Source: Bordetella genomosp. 4 (GTDB taxonomy: Bacteria; Pseudomonadota; Gammaproteobacteria; Burkholderiales; Burkholderiaceae_B). From it: a DNA stretch of 64,000 nt. Where the stretch lies: contig NZ_NEVQ01000009.1 in NCBI RefSeq assembly GCF_002261185.1, positions 1 to 64,000 of the forward strand, read 5' to 3'. Under the pieces are notes generated by a model. That model did not search any database. It saw only the letters and a list, made by a program, of their open reading frames with translations, and was not told the DNA's origin. The position numbers were made by a program, and so were the translations under genes. Numbering within the stretch: the stretch's first letter is position 1; each line of letters starts with the position of its first letter. Positions 45,512 to 55,264 of this stretch are shown here, one piece after another.

Positions 45512-46393
45512 TCAACCTTGTTTGAACAGCCCTTCGGGCTTGCACAAGAGAATGACGGCCATCAGCACGTACACCAGAATGCCGGCCGCCGATGGAAATA
45601 ACACTTGGCCAAAGGTCTCGACTGTCCCGACCAGCATGGCCGCCAGAAACGCCCCGCGTATCGAGCCGATGCCGCCGATCACCACCACGACAAAGCACAT
45701 GATCAACACGCTATTGCCCATGCCGGGGTAGACCGACGACACCGGGGCTGCAATCGTGCCCGCCAACGCCGCCAGCGCGACACCTGCCGCGAATACGATG
45801 CGGTACAGACGATTGATGTCGATGCCGAGCGAACCGATCATTTCCCGGTTGCTGGCGCCTGCCCGCACCATCATGCCCAGGCGCGTGCGCGTCAGGACCC
45901 AGTAAAGCAATATCGCTACGCCGATGCCGATCGCCGAGATGAACAATCGATAAACGGGATACGTGAGAATGTCGCCCAGGGGAACGCTGCCGGCGAGCCA
46001 GACGGGTACGGACACGCCATGCACATCATTGCCTACCAGCAGACTGCGGATCTCCTCGAATACCAGGATCAACCCATAGGTCATCAAGACTTGCTGCAGG
46101 TGGTCGCGCCGATATAAATAGCTGAAAAAAGCCGCCTCCAACACATAGCCCAGCACGATAGCTACTACGATGCACAGCACGAGCGTGGTGACAAAGCCGC
46201 CGCCCAGCCACCGCTCGACCAGCGGATTCAGCGCGAATGCCATATAGGCGCCGATCATGTAAAAACTGCCATGCGCCAGATTGATGATACCCATGATGCC
46301 AAAGATCAATGTCAGGCCGCTGGCAACCAGAAACAGCAGCAGACCGTGCTGCAGGGCATTGAGACACTGGATGAGAAAGGTGCTGGTATCCAT
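45512..46393 (-). CDS. livH: Branched-chain/aromatic ABC transporter permease, LivH type
   Basis: A 293-residue polytopic permease. Family markers are ASGLTLIFGIMGIINLAHGSFYMIGAYMA near the N-terminus and MVRAGASNREMIGSLGIDI in the coupling loop. It lies 21 bp after the receptor gene and is directly followed by livM. Confidence 0.9.
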   Translation of the reverse strand: MDTSTFLIQCLNALQHGLLLFLVASGLTLIFGIMGIINLAHGSFYMIGAYMAFALNPLVERWLGGGFVTTLVLCIVVAIVLGYVLEAAFFSYLYRRDHLQQVLMTYGLILVFEEIRSLLVGNDVHGVSVPVWLAGSVPLGDILTYPVYRLFISAIGIGVAILLYWVLTRTRLGMMVRAGASNREMIGSLGIDINRLYRIVFAAGVALAALAGTIAAPVSSVYPGMGNSVLIMCFVVVVIGGIGSIRGAFLAAMLVGTVETFGQVLFPSAAGILVYVLMAVILLCKPEGLFKQG

Positions 46394-46414
46394 GATGGCA
46401 TTCGCGCCCGGTCG

Positions 46415-47581
46415 TCAGAGCTTGCAACCCTTCGCGGGATCGGCCAGCTGCTTGACTGCGACGTCAACGACTTTGTTTTCTTTGCCGGAGACTTCACGCA
46501 GATAGAAATCCTGCACCGGATTGCCGGCTGCTGACAGCGTGAATTTGCCGCGCGGGCTGTCTATCGTGGCGCTGCGTATGGCATCGCGGAACTTGGCCTT
46601 ATCCGAGATATCGCCCTGTACGGCGGTCAAGCCGCTTTGCATGAGTTGCGCGGCATCGTAGCCCTGCACCGCGTAGACATCGGGTTGCAGGTTGTTATAG
46701 GCTTTGGCGTAGGCCGCGCGGAAAGCATTGTCGCGCGGCGTGTTCAGGCCATCGGCATAATGCAGCGTGGTGAGCAGGCCTTGTGCGGCATCGCCCTGGG
46801 CGGGCAGCGTGCCATCGGTGAGAAAGCCTGTGCCATAGAGCGGGATGGATTTCTGCAGGCCGGACGCATGGTAGTCCTGGACGAACTTTACCGCGCCGCC
46901 GCCGGCAAAAAAGGCAAACACCATGTCGGGCTTGATCGATGCGATTTCCGTCAAGAGCGATTGGAACTCCACATTGGGAAAAGGCAGCGTCAGGTCCTTG
47001 ACGATCGTGCCGCCGGCTTTTTCAAAGCTCTCGCGAAATCCCGCCATTTGTTCTTCGCCGGAGGCGTATTTCCAGGTGATCGTCACCGCCTTCTTGTGGC
47101 CTTTGGCAGCTGCCACCGGACCCATGGCATACCCAGGTTGCCAGTTCGAAAACGAGGTGCGGAAAATGCCAGGGCCGCACATCGCGCCGGTGATTGCATC
47201 AGCACCGGCGTTCGTGACGATCAGGGTGGTATCGCTGCTCTTGGCCGCTTTGGCCAACGCCATGGCGACACCCGAATGCACTGTGCCGATCACCACATCG
47301 ACCTGGTCTCGCTTGATCAGGCGGTTGGCGTTTTCAGATGCCTTGGCCGGATTGGACTCGTCATCGACCTTGAAATACTCCAACTCTCGCCCGCCAAGCT
47401 TGCCGCCCTGTTCGGCGACATAGAGCTTGAATCCATTTTCAATGGCGGTGCCCAGCGCGGCATAGGTGCCGCTATAGGGCAGCATGAATCCCACTTTGAT
47501 CTTGTCCGCGGCCAGTACATGGCTGGTGGTCAACGCGAGTGCACTGGCAATCAGGGCACGATTGAGGGCGCGATGCATCAT
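46415..47581 (-). CDS. livK: Periplasmic ligand-binding protein of the Liv-type transporter
   Basis: A 388-residue periplasmic receptor (PBP type I, Peripla_BP_6). The signal peptide ends in HVLAAD at about 25. The mature start KIKVGFMLPYSGTYAALGTAIENGF and the NAGADAITG hinge are typical of receptors for aromatic acids as well as branched-chain amino acids. Operon position downstream of the hydrolase and ligase suggests benzoate or hydroxybenzoate. Confidence 0.88.
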   Translation of the reverse strand: MMHRALNRALIASALALTTSHVLAADKIKVGFMLPYSGTYAALGTAIENGFKLYVAEQGGKLGGRELEYFKVDDESNPAKASENANRLIKRDQVDVVIGTVHSGVAMALAKAAKSSDTTLIVTNAGADAITGAMCGPGIFRTSFSNWQPGYAMGPVAAAKGHKKAVTITWKYASGEEQMAGFRESFEKAGGTIVKDLTLPFPNVEFQSLLTEIASIKPDMVFAFFAGGGAVKFVQDYHASGLQKSIPLYGTGFLTDGTLPAQGDAAQGLLTTLHYADGLNTPRDNAFRAAYAKAYNNLQPDVYAVQGYDAAQLMQSGLTAVQGDISDKAKFRDAIRSATIDSPRGKFTLSAAGNPVQDFYLREVSGKENKVVDVAVKQLADPAKGCKL

Positions 47582-47618
47582 GGTTTGTCTCCTGGTTATT
47601 GTTGGCAGGCTCGCGAGC

Positions 47619-48467
47619 TCAGCCGTGCTTGTTCAGGCCGCCGATGAAATCAGCGACAGCCCTGATGACCACATCGGGTTGGTCTATATGCGGGGAATGA
47701 CGGCAATCAGGGATTTTCAGTAATTGTGTCTGTGCTGCCGCTTCGCGAATACTGTGAATCTGCGCCATCGTGCCGTACTCATCGTCCTGGCCCTGTATCG
47801 CTAATAGGGGGCATTCGATCCGCGGCAAATATTCCTGAATATTCCAGGCGCGAAAGGCAGGATTCAGCCAGATATCGTTCCATCCCCAGAATGCTGAGTC
47901 TGCATCGGCGTGATAGCGCGCCAGTTTGGTAGGCAAGTCTGTGTGTAAATATGCCTGGCGCGCTTGCTCGATATGGGCGATGGTGACGTCTTCGACGAAC
48001 ACGTGAGGGGCTGCCACGACCAGGCCGGCGATGGCATGCGGATGCATGGCGGCATAGAGCAATGCAATCGAGCCGCCATCGCTGTGGCCAAACAAGATAG
48101 GACGATCGCGGTCGGCATCGATATGCAGCGCCTTCAATAGTGCCGGCAGGACTTCGCGTGCCTGATCGTGCATGAATGTCACGGGCCATTTTTCTGCCGG
48201 GGGGCGCGGCGTGGATTGCCCGTAGCCATAGCGTGAAAACACCAGGCCACGGCACGCGGCCGCATCGCATACGCGTTGCGGCCAGTCTTTCCACATAGCG
48301 ACCGAGCCCAAGCCTTCGTGCAGAAATATCAACAACGGCGCATCCTGCCGTTTGGGTGACAGCCAGCGATATTCCAGGCGTATTGTGCGTCCTTGCACAT
48401 TCAGATTCGCCCAGGCAGTCTGCGTTTCTGGTGTGTCGAGGACCTTGAGGGTGGCGGCCGTATTCAT
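47619..48467 (-). CDS. Alpha/beta hydrolase of the benzoate gene cluster
   Basis: A 282-residue cytosolic alpha/beta hydrolase. The nucleophile elbow GHSDGGS is at 127-133 (Ser129), the oxyanion segment HEGLGS at 50-55, and the late IQGQDDEYGT and CRHSPHIDQP segments give the Asp and His. No signal peptide. Its start overlaps the ligase stop by 4 bp. Similar hydrolases accompany box clusters and may recycle benzoyl-CoA or hydrolyse an ester; the substrate is not known. Confidence 0.82.
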   Translation of the reverse strand: MNTAATLKVLDTPETQTAWANLNVQGRTIRLEYRWLSPKRQDAPLLIFLHEGLGSVAMWKDWPQRVCDAAACRGLVFSRYGYGQSTPRPPAEKWPVTFMHDQAREVLPALLKALHIDADRDRPILFGHSDGGSIALLYAAMHPHAIAGLVVAAPHVFVEDVTIAHIEQARQAYLHTDLPTKLARYHADADSAFWGWNDIWLNPAFRAWNIQEYLPRIECPLLAIQGQDDEYGTMAQIHSIREAAAQTQLLKIPDCRHSPHIDQPDVVIRAVADFIGGLNKHG

Positions 48468-50038
48468 GCAATGCCCCGGGAAATCTCGCTGCTTTCCAAT
48501 TGGCGCAACCGGAATCGTTGTATTTTCCCTGTCGCCGTTTTGGGCAGGTCCTCGGTGAAGTTGATTTGCCTTGGGTATTTGAACGGCGCCAGATGCTGCT
48601 TCACATATTGCTGCAGCGCCTCACCGGTATCGGCGTTGGGTTGAAAGCCCGGGCGCAGTACCACATAGGCCTTGGTTTTGATCAGGCCGTCGTGATCCGG
48701 AACGCCGATCACTGCGGCCTCCAGCACAGCTTCGTGTTGAACCAGCACGTTCTCGACTTCTACCGGCGAGACGTACTGGCCGCTGACCTTGATCATGTCG
48801 TCGCTGCGGCCCGCATAGGTGTAATAGCCATCCGCATCGCACAGATACTTGTCGCCGCTTTTCAGCCATTCTCCCTGAAAGCACTGCCGCGTTTTATCGC
48901 GGTTGTTCCAGTACATCAGCGCCGTGCTGGGCCCTTTGATATACAGATCGCCGATCGTATTGGCGGCGACGATCCGGCCGTCCTCATCGCGTAATTGCAC
49001 CTCATATCCCGGTACCGGTTTGCCCGTGGTGCCATAGCGCAAACTGCCCGGCTGATTGGACAAGAAAATATGCAGCATTTCGGTCGAGCCGATACCATCC
49101 AAAATCTCGCAACCGAAATGGCGCGTAAAACGTTCGCCGATATCGCGCGGCAAGGCTTCGCCGGCAGAGGTACAGATGCGTAAGGCGACTTGTTCACGCG
49201 CCGGCAGGTCAGGGCTGGCGAGCATACTGGCGTAGAGCGTGGGCACACCGTAAAACACGGTGGGACGATGTTCGGTCAGCCGCTTGAATACTGCCTGGGG
49301 CGTGGGGCGTTCACTCATGACGACCACTGTCGCGCCGACAGCCAACGGAAAGCTCAGCCCATTGCCCAGCCCATAGGCGAAAAACAGCTTCGCTGCTGAA
49401 AACACGATATCGTCTTCACGTATGCCCAATACTGGTTTGGCATAGAGCTCTACCGTGTGCCAGAGATTGCCATGAGTATGGACCACGCCTTTTGGCTTGC
49501 CGGTCGATCCCGATGAGTACAGCCAGAAGGCAATTTCGTCGGATAGGGTGCGTACGGCAGGCGCAAGCGGCGCATCAGCCAGCCATTGCTCGAAATCCAG
49601 GCTGCCCGCCGGCAACACGCCTGTGGGACGGGATACGATGATGTGTTCGATCTCGTGCGGGCCTTTGCCTAAAGCGGTCTGCAATGTGCCCAGCAGCTCG
49701 CCCGACACCAATGCCGCGCGCGCACGGCAGTGGCTGGCAATGTAGGCATAATCCTCAGGCGTCAGCAGCGTGTTGACCGCGACCGGCACGATGCCTGCGT
49801 GTAGTGCTCCAAGAAACGCGACAGGCCAGTCCACGCTGTCATGCATCAGGAGCAGCACGCGCTCTTCGCGGCGCAATCCCAGTTGCCGCAATGCGCCCGC
49901 ACATCGAGCGACACGCTCGGCCAATTCGCCATAGGTAATGCGCCGCGAGTCGTCGATATAGGCCAGTTTGGCAGCGCGGGGGGCATTCAATGCGGCCAGA
50001 TGACTGGCGAAATTCAATTCGGTGGGGCAGGGGTTCAT
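48464..50038 (-). CDS. bclA: Benzoate-CoA ligase family protein
   Basis: A 524-residue adenylate-forming enzyme that activates benzoate to benzoyl-CoA, the entry step of the box pathway. The AMP-binding motif YSSGSTGKPKG is at 174-184, the YGLGNGLSFPLAVGAT and DGIGSTEMLHIFLSN segments form the acyl pocket and A5 motif typical of benzoate-CoA ligases, and the C-terminal LPKTATGKIQR holds the catalytic Lys. It is transcribed away from boxRCBA, 86 bp after the DUF4863 gene. Confidence 0.9.
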   Translation of the reverse strand: MNPCPTELNFASHLAALNAPRAAKLAYIDDSRRITYGELAERVARCAGALRQLGLRREERVLLLMHDSVDWPVAFLGALHAGIVPVAVNTLLTPEDYAYIASHCRARAALVSGELLGTLQTALGKGPHEIEHIIVSRPTGVLPAGSLDFEQWLADAPLAPAVRTLSDEIAFWLYSSGSTGKPKGVVHTHGNLWHTVELYAKPVLGIREDDIVFSAAKLFFAYGLGNGLSFPLAVGATVVVMSERPTPQAVFKRLTEHRPTVFYGVPTLYASMLASPDLPAREQVALRICTSAGEALPRDIGERFTRHFGCEILDGIGSTEMLHIFLSNQPGSLRYGTTGKPVPGYEVQLRDEDGRIVAANTIGDLYIKGPSTALMYWNNRDKTRQCFQGEWLKSGDKYLCDADGYYTYAGRSDDMIKVSGQYVSPVEVENVLVQHEAVLEAAVIGVPDHDGLIKTKAYVVLRPGFQPNADTGEALQQYVKQHLAPFKYPRQINFTEDLPKTATGKIQRFRLRQLESSEISRGIA

Positions 50039-50124
50039 GGGGCGTCTCCGTATTTTTTATGGGCAGTTCTGACGTTGTCGCTTCGCCTGCACGGCATGTA
50101 TCCAGGCCGCGCGCCGCAGATCGA

Positions 50125-50595
50125 TCAAGCCGCCGTGAATTCAATCTCGCCATTGGGCAACAGATACAGGACGAGCGCCTGCCCATCGCTGACCGTAGGC
50201 CGATGCGCGCTACCCGGGCCATAGACCAGCCAGCCGGCACCATGTCCATCGAATTTCGCGCTGTCATCGAGCGGCATGATCAGATCGATCTCGCCTCGCG
50301 GATGGACGTGGTGCGGGCCAGCCAGGCGGTTCATGTCCACCACATCCACCGAGAACCCGTCCAGCTCCGTATCGGGCTTGATCACGCGGCCATAGCGGAT
50401 GCCACCGCCTTCCCGGCTGCACATCCAGCCGTCGGCGACGCCCTGCTTACAGGCGGCAAAGACGGCCTGATAAAGCTCGCTGTCCGGGCCCATCTCCTGA
50501 TTCAAGCGGGCCTGCAGCGCGTCGTCCAGCGGCAGCCCTGCAATGGGAGAGGTAATACGGCGCATCAAATCGTGGAAGGAAGCTGGCGTACTCAT
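50125..50595 (-). CDS. DUF4863 family protein (box cluster)
   Basis: A 156-residue cytosolic protein of a small cupin-like family that accompanies aerobic benzoyl-CoA gene clusters. Possible metal ligands are the His residues in AGPHHVHPRGEID (about 92-104). The family has also been linked to 4-hydroxylaminobenzoate lyase (PnbB); I cannot tell whether this member has that activity. It is the first gene of the leftward benzoate uptake unit and faces boxR. Confidence 0.7.
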   Translation of the reverse strand: MSTPASFHDLMRRITSPIAGLPLDDALQARLNQEMGPDSELYQAVFAACKQGVADGWMCSREGGGIRYGRVIKPDTELDGFSVDVVDMNRLAGPHHVHPRGEIDLIMPLDDSAKFDGHGAGWLVYGPGSAHRPTVSDGQALVLYLLPNGEIEFTAA

Positions 50596-50697
50596 GCTTT
50601 GTCTCGTCCTTTACACTGTGGCGCTTCGGCTGCAGCGTATGCAATGAATTGCTTTTTTTGGCGGGCATGCGTGCCGGTTGCGAGCCGGATTAATGGA

Positions 50698-50749
50698 AAA
50701 ATAGTGCTTCACACTAATCAAGTCAAGCACTATAGTGCATAAAACTGCA
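50698..50749. promoter_or_regulatory. Divergent bcl/boxR promoters with BoxR-type operators
   Basis: Leftward promoter: TTGACT (complement of 50721-50726), 17-bp spacer, TATTTT (complement of 50698-50703). Rightward promoter: TTCACA 50708-50713, 17-bp spacer, TATAGT 50731-50736. Overlapping both is a 9-bp inverted repeat ATAGTGCTT (50701-50709)/AAGCACTAT (50725-50733). Two TGCA words follow at 50736 and 50746, 10 bp apart. BzdR/BoxR regulators are known to use TGCA repeats. Confidence 0.65.
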
Positions 50750-50780
50750 GGTATCAGGGTTTCCTCGGAGCTCAATCAAT

Positions 50781-51689
50781 ATGGTTCACCCGCTAGACAA
50801 GGAATCCTCGGAATTGCGCCGAGAGCCGTTTTTGATCGCACTGGGCGAGAGAGTGCGGCGCCTGCGCGCCATCCGAGGTATGACGCGCAAAAGCTTGTCG
50901 CAAGTCACCGGCGTATCCGAGCGCCATCTGGCAAATCTAGAGCACGGTGTCGGTAACGCGTCGATCCTGGTGTTGCTGCAAATCGCCAAGGCGTTTAATT
51001 GCGCCTTGGCAGAGTTAGTGGGCGACGTCACTACCGAGTCGCCGGATTGGTTGTTGATCCGCGAGTTGCTCAGCGGTCGTACCGAATCCGATTTGCAGCG
51101 GGCCCGCGAGGCGCTCACGCAGCTGTTCGGCGTGGGCGCCGGGGCGCAACGCCCCAATCGTTTTCAGCGTGTGGCGCTGATCGGCTTGCGTGGCGCGGGC
51201 AAATCGACGCTCGGGCCGATGCTGGCAGACGACCTGGGTTATCCGTTTGTGGAACTCAACCGCGAAATCGAGCGCGTTGCAGGTTGCGGCATTCTTGAGA
51301 TTCACAATCTCTATGGCCCTAACGCGTATCGCCGCTATGAGCGGCGAGCGCTGGAGGAAGCCGTACAGCTTTATCCGGAAATGGTGCTTGCCACGCCTGG
51401 CGGTCTGGTGTCCGAGCCGGCGACTCTGAACCTATTGCTGACGCATTGCTACACCATCTGGCTGCGCGCCACCCCGGACGAACATATGTCGCGCGTCATG
51501 GCGCAGGGCGACTTCCGCCCCATGTCTGGCAACAGCGAGGCCATGGCGGATTTGAAACGCATTCTGGCGGGGCGCGAGGCCTTTTATGCCAAGGCGGACA
51601 TGACCTGGATGACGAGCGGCCTGAGTTTGCAAGAAAGCTTTGGAGGGCTGCGCGCGCAGGTTCGCAAGGCTTGCGGGTTGCCCCTTTAA
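50781..51689 (+). CDS. boxR: BoxR/BzdR-type benzoyl-CoA-responsive regulator
   Basis: A 302-residue two-domain repressor. The N-terminal XRE helix-turn-helix (about 20-80, MTRKSLSQVTGVSERHLANLEHG) is fused to a shikimate-kinase-like domain (about 128-300) with Walker A GLRGAGKST at 135-143. In Azoarcus this fused architecture binds benzoyl-CoA and releases DNA. It stands between the two benzoate arms. Likely targets are the operators at 50698-50749 and 51848-51920. Confidence 0.92.
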   Translation: MVHPLDKESSELRREPFLIALGERVRRLRAIRGMTRKSLSQVTGVSERHLANLEHGVGNASILVLLQIAKAFNCALAELVGDVTTESPDWLLIRELLSGRTESDLQRAREALTQLFGVGAGAQRPNRFQRVALIGLRGAGKSTLGPMLADDLGYPFVELNREIERVAGCGILEIHNLYGPNAYRRYERRALEEAVQLYPEMVLATPGGLVSEPATLNLLLTHCYTIWLRATPDEHMSRVMAQGDFRPMSGNSEAMADLKRILAGREAFYAKADMTWMTSGLSLQESFGGLRAQVRKACGLPL

Positions 51690-51847
51690 GGCGCGCGATG
51701 CTCGCTTCGGTGGGCGCGCCCATTACGCCGTTTTTACTGCTTGTTAGCCCCGAGACGATAAGAAAGACCGCTCGGGGTGTGCGCACCGTCTTCTGTCGAG
51801 ACGACCCCGGCTAGCGTCTATCTGGATCCTCTGGTGGACCCCCAAGC

Positions 51848-51920
51848 TGCATTTTTGTGCATCTTTCTCTTGACGCGATTTTTTTTGTGCACTAATCTGC
51901 ATTTTAATGCATCTGATGCA
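51848..51920 (+). promoter_or_regulatory. boxCBA promoter with six TGCA boxes at helical spacing
   Basis: TTGACG at 51870-51875 and TAATCT at 51893-51898 are separated by exactly 17 bp. TGCA words start at 51848, 51858, 51888, 51898, 51908 and 51917, so spacings are 10, 30, 10, 10 and 9 bp. This places them on one face of the helix across and downstream of the promoter. This fits BoxR repression. Confidence 0.8.
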
Positions 51921-51956
51921 GTATTATTCCTATCAGGCCCCTCAGGAGACAGAACC

Positions 51957-53615
51957 ATGAGCAGCCCCGAATCCCGCGTGGATTTTCAGACAGACCCCAC
52001 CCAATACCGCCACTGGAAACTCAGTTTCGAGGGTGCGGTGGCCACTCTGGCCATGGATGTGGCCGAGGACGGCGGGCTGCGGCCAGGCTACAAGCTCAAG
52101 CTCAATTCCTATGATCTCGGGGTCGATATCGAACTGCACGACGCCTTGCAGCGCATCCGTTTCGAGCACCCCGAGGTGCGCACCGTCGTGGTCACCAGCA
52201 TGAAAGACCGGATTTTCTGTTCCGGCGCCAACATCTTCATGCTGGGCTTGTCGTCTCATGCGTGGAAAGTGAATTTCTGCAAATTCACCAACGAAACTCG
52301 CAACGGTATCGAAGACTCCAGCCGGCATAGCGGCTTGAAATTCATCGCGGCGCTCAATGGCGCCTGCGCCGGGGGCGGGTATGAGTTGGCCTTGGCGTGC
52401 GACGAGATTTTCCTGGTGGATGACCGTTCCTCGGCCGTGGCCCTGCCCGAGGTCCCTTTGCTAGGCGTGCTGCCCGGCACAGGGGGGCTGACGCGCGTGA
52501 CGGATAAACGCAAGGTGCGGCACGATCATGCCGACATTTTTTGCACCCTGGTCGAGGGCGTGCGCGGTCAGCGTGCAAAGGACTGGCGCCTGGTCGATCA
52601 GGTCGTCAAACCCGCGCAATTCCAGGACGCGGTACAGGCGCGTGCCCTCGAATTGGCCGCCGCTAGCGACCGTCCTGCGCAAGCGCAAGGCATCGCCCTG
52701 ACACCGCTGTCGCGTAGCGAAACGGCGAGCCGATTGTCCTATCAATACGTGGACGTCGCCTACGATCGTGAAAAGCGCCTGGCCACTTGGACGATCCGCG
52801 GCCCGCAGGCGTCTGTCGAGCAGGAAATCGAGGCCATCGTAGCCGCGGGTGCTGCCTGGTGGCCGCTACAGATGGCTCGCGAGCTGGATGATGCGATTCT
52901 CAATCTGCGCACCAATGAACCCGACCTGGGTACGTGGGTGCTGAAAACCGAGGGCGATATTGCTTCGGTGCTCGCTGCCGATGCCGCCTTGCAGCAGCAT
53001 GCCGACCACTGGTTCGTGCGCGAAACCGCGGGCATGCTGCGCCGTACTCTGGCGCGTCTGGACGTGACGTCGCGCTCGCTCTTTGCATTGATCGAACCGG
53101 GCTCGTGCTTTGCCGGCACCTTGTTTGAATTGGCCTTGGCCGCCGACCGCATCTACATGCTGGATGACGAGGATGCCGATGTGCCTGCCCAGATCGTTGT
53201 GGGCGAACGTAATTTCGGTGCGTATCCGCTGGTCAACGGCCAAAGCCGCTTGCAGCGCCGCTTTTACGAAGAAACCCTGCCGCTCGAGGCCGTGCGCGCA
53301 GTAGGGGGGCAGTTGTTGCCTGCCACACGTGCCTTGGAACTGGGGCTGGTGACGTTTGCGCCCGATAGCATTGATTGGGATGACGAGGTCCGTCTCGCGC
53401 TCGAGGAACGCCGCGCCTTGTCTCCCGATGCATTGACGGGGCTGGAAGCGAACCTGCGCTTTGGCGGACGTGAAACGATGGAGACCCGCATATTCGGTCG
53501 TCTCACTGCCTGGCAGAACTGGATTTTCAATCGCCCCAATGCGGCGGGAGAAAAGGGCGCGCTGAAGCTTTACGGCAAAGGCGAACAAGCCACGTTCGAT
53601 TGGAACCGCGTGTAG
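51957..53615 (+). CDS. boxC: Benzoyl-CoA-dihydrodiol lyase BoxC
   Basis: A 552-residue enzyme of the crotonase superfamily that hydrolytically opens 2,3-epoxybenzoyl-CoA to dehydroadipyl-CoA semialdehyde and formate. The N-terminal crotonase domain has CSGANIFMLG and NGACAGGGYELALACDEIFLVDD (about 82-155). A second, diverged crotonase-like half follows, with IEPGSCFAGTLFELALAADRIYML. The start at 51957 has AGGAG upstream; the frame is open earlier but that extension covers the promoter. Confidence 0.93.
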   Translation: MSSPESRVDFQTDPTQYRHWKLSFEGAVATLAMDVAEDGGLRPGYKLKLNSYDLGVDIELHDALQRIRFEHPEVRTVVVTSMKDRIFCSGANIFMLGLSSHAWKVNFCKFTNETRNGIEDSSRHSGLKFIAALNGACAGGGYELALACDEIFLVDDRSSAVALPEVPLLGVLPGTGGLTRVTDKRKVRHDHADIFCTLVEGVRGQRAKDWRLVDQVVKPAQFQDAVQARALELAAASDRPAQAQGIALTPLSRSETASRLSYQYVDVAYDREKRLATWTIRGPQASVEQEIEAIVAAGAAWWPLQMARELDDAILNLRTNEPDLGTWVLKTEGDIASVLAADAALQQHADHWFVRETAGMLRRTLARLDVTSRSLFALIEPGSCFAGTLFELALAADRIYMLDDEDADVPAQIVVGERNFGAYPLVNGQSRLQRRFYEETLPLEAVRAVGGQLLPATRALELGLVTFAPDSIDWDDEVRLALEERRALSPDALTGLEANLRFGGRETMETRIFGRLTAWQNWIFNRPNAAGEKGALKLYGKGEQATFDWNRV

Positions 53616-53669
53616 CAGCAGCGGGCATTGGCCCGTTCATGGGATCGCGCCGATCGGCCGAATGATTGC

Positions 53670-53700
53670 GTGTTCACGCCAATGACAGGCGTGAGCACAC
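53670..53700 (+). other. Intercistronic hairpin between boxC and boxB
   Basis: GTGTTCACGCC pairs with GGCGTGAGCAC (one G-T) around a 7-base loop in the 177-bp gap. No T-run follows, so it is more likely an mRNA stability or differential-expression element than a terminator. Confidence 0.4.
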
Positions 53701-53792
53701 AGTCAGCGTAACGGTCCGGTACGTTTTCCGGCTATGCGAAAACACCCTTATAACGACTCGGCAGCATCACTACGCCGACCTGGAGAGCAGAC

Positions 53793-55220
53793 ATGTCAGG
53801 CATCAACTACGGTGAAAAAATCCCCAACAACGTCAACCTGTCCAGCGACCGTGCGCTGCAACGCGCACTCGAACACTGGCAGCCCAACTACCTGCAATGG
53901 TGGCAGGACATGGGCCCGGACGGGTCGCATGGTTTTGACGTATACCTGCGCACAGCAGTCAGCGTCGAGCCCGATGGCTGGGCGCATTTCGATCATGTGA
54001 AGATGCCTGACTATCGTTGGGGCATTTTCCTCGCACCGCAGGATGGCCAGCGCAAAATTCATTTTGGTGAAAACCTCGGCCGCGATGTCTGGCAAGACGT
54101 GCCGGGCGAACACCGCGCCAACCTGCGCCGCATCATCGTGACGCAGGGCGATACCGAGCCGGCGTCGATCGAGCAGCAACGCCATCTGGGCATGACCGCG
54201 CCGTCGCAATACGACCTGCGCAACCTATTTCAGATCAACGTCGAAGAGGGCCGCCATCTGTGGGCGATGGTGTATCTGCTGCATCGCTATTTCGGCCGCG
54301 ATGGCCGCGAAGAAGCCGACGCCTTGCTGCAGCGCAGTTCCGGTGATGCAGACAATCCGCGCATCCTGGGAGCGTTCAACGAAAAGACGCCCGATTGGCT
54401 GGCCTTTTATATGTTCACCTATTTCACCGACCGCGATGGGAAATTCCAGTTGTGCGCGTTGGCGGAATCGGGCTTTGATCCCTTGGCCCGCACGACCAAA
54501 TTCATGCTGACCGAAGAAGCCCATCACATGTTTGTCGGCGAGTCGGGCGTCTCGCGCATCATTCAACGCACCTGCGAAGTCATGCGCGAACTGAAAACTG
54601 ATGACCCCGCCACGATACGCGCCGCCGGTGTGATCGACCTGCCTACCATTCAGCGCTATCTGAATTTCCACTACAGCGTCACCATCGATTTGTTCGGCGC
54701 GGATCAGTCCTCGAACGCCGCCATCTTTTACAGCGCGGGTCTGAAGGGCCGCTACGAAGAAGGCAAGCGCACGGACGATCATCAACTGAAGAACGATACC
54801 TATCGCGTGTTGACGGTCGATGGAGGCAAACTGCGCGAAACCGAAGTGCCGATGTTGAACGCTCTGAATGAAGTCCTGCGTGATGATTTCATCAAGGACT
54901 CCATGGCGGGTGTGGGACGCTGGAACAAGGTCATCGAGAAAAGCGGATTGCCATATCGTCTATCTGTGCCTCACAAAGCATTCAACCGTCAGATCGGCAC
55001 GCTGGCCGGCATCCGCGTAGCGCCCGATGGCGAGGTGCTCTCTGAGGCGCAATGGCAGGCCAATCAACACAAATGGCTGCCCACGCCAGAAGACCGCGCA
55101 TTCGTGGCCTCGCTGATGGGCCGTGTCGTCGAGACCGGCAAGTTCGCCAACTGGATTGCGCCGCCTGTCATGGGCGTGAATCGACAGGCCGTGAACTTCG
55201 AGTATGTCCGTTTTAACTGA
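53793..55220 (+). CDS. boxB: Benzoyl-CoA 2,3-epoxidase oxygenase subunit BoxB
   Basis: A 475-residue class I diiron oxygenase that epoxidises benzoyl-CoA with electrons from BoxA. The start [16 protein letters not shown] is characteristic. Iron ligands are expected in the EEGRH segment at about 151-155 and the EEAHH segment at about 241-245. Full length. It lies 44 bp upstream of boxA. Confidence 0.95.
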   Translation: MSGINYGEKIPNNVNLSSDRALQRALEHWQPNYLQWWQDMGPDGSHGFDVYLRTAVSVEPDGWAHFDHVKMPDYRWGIFLAPQDGQRKIHFGENLGRDVWQDVPGEHRANLRRIIVTQGDTEPASIEQQRHLGMTAPSQYDLRNLFQINVEEGRHLWAMVYLLHRYFGRDGREEADALLQRSSGDADNPRILGAFNEKTPDWLAFYMFTYFTDRDGKFQLCALAESGFDPLARTTKFMLTEEAHHMFVGESGVSRIIQRTCEVMRELKTDDPATIRAAGVIDLPTIQRYLNFHYSVTIDLFGADQSSNAAIFYSAGLKGRYEEGKRTDDHQLKNDTYRVLTVDGGKLRETEVPMLNALNEVLRDDFIKDSMAGVGRWNKVIEKSGLPYRLSVPHKAFNRQIGTLAGIRVAPDGEVLSEAQWQANQHKWLPTPEDRAFVASLMGRVVETGKFANWIAPPVMGVNRQAVNFEYVRFN

Positions 55221-55264
55221 ATCCCGACGCCCGGCATTCATGCCGGGATCTCTCGGAGCAAAAG

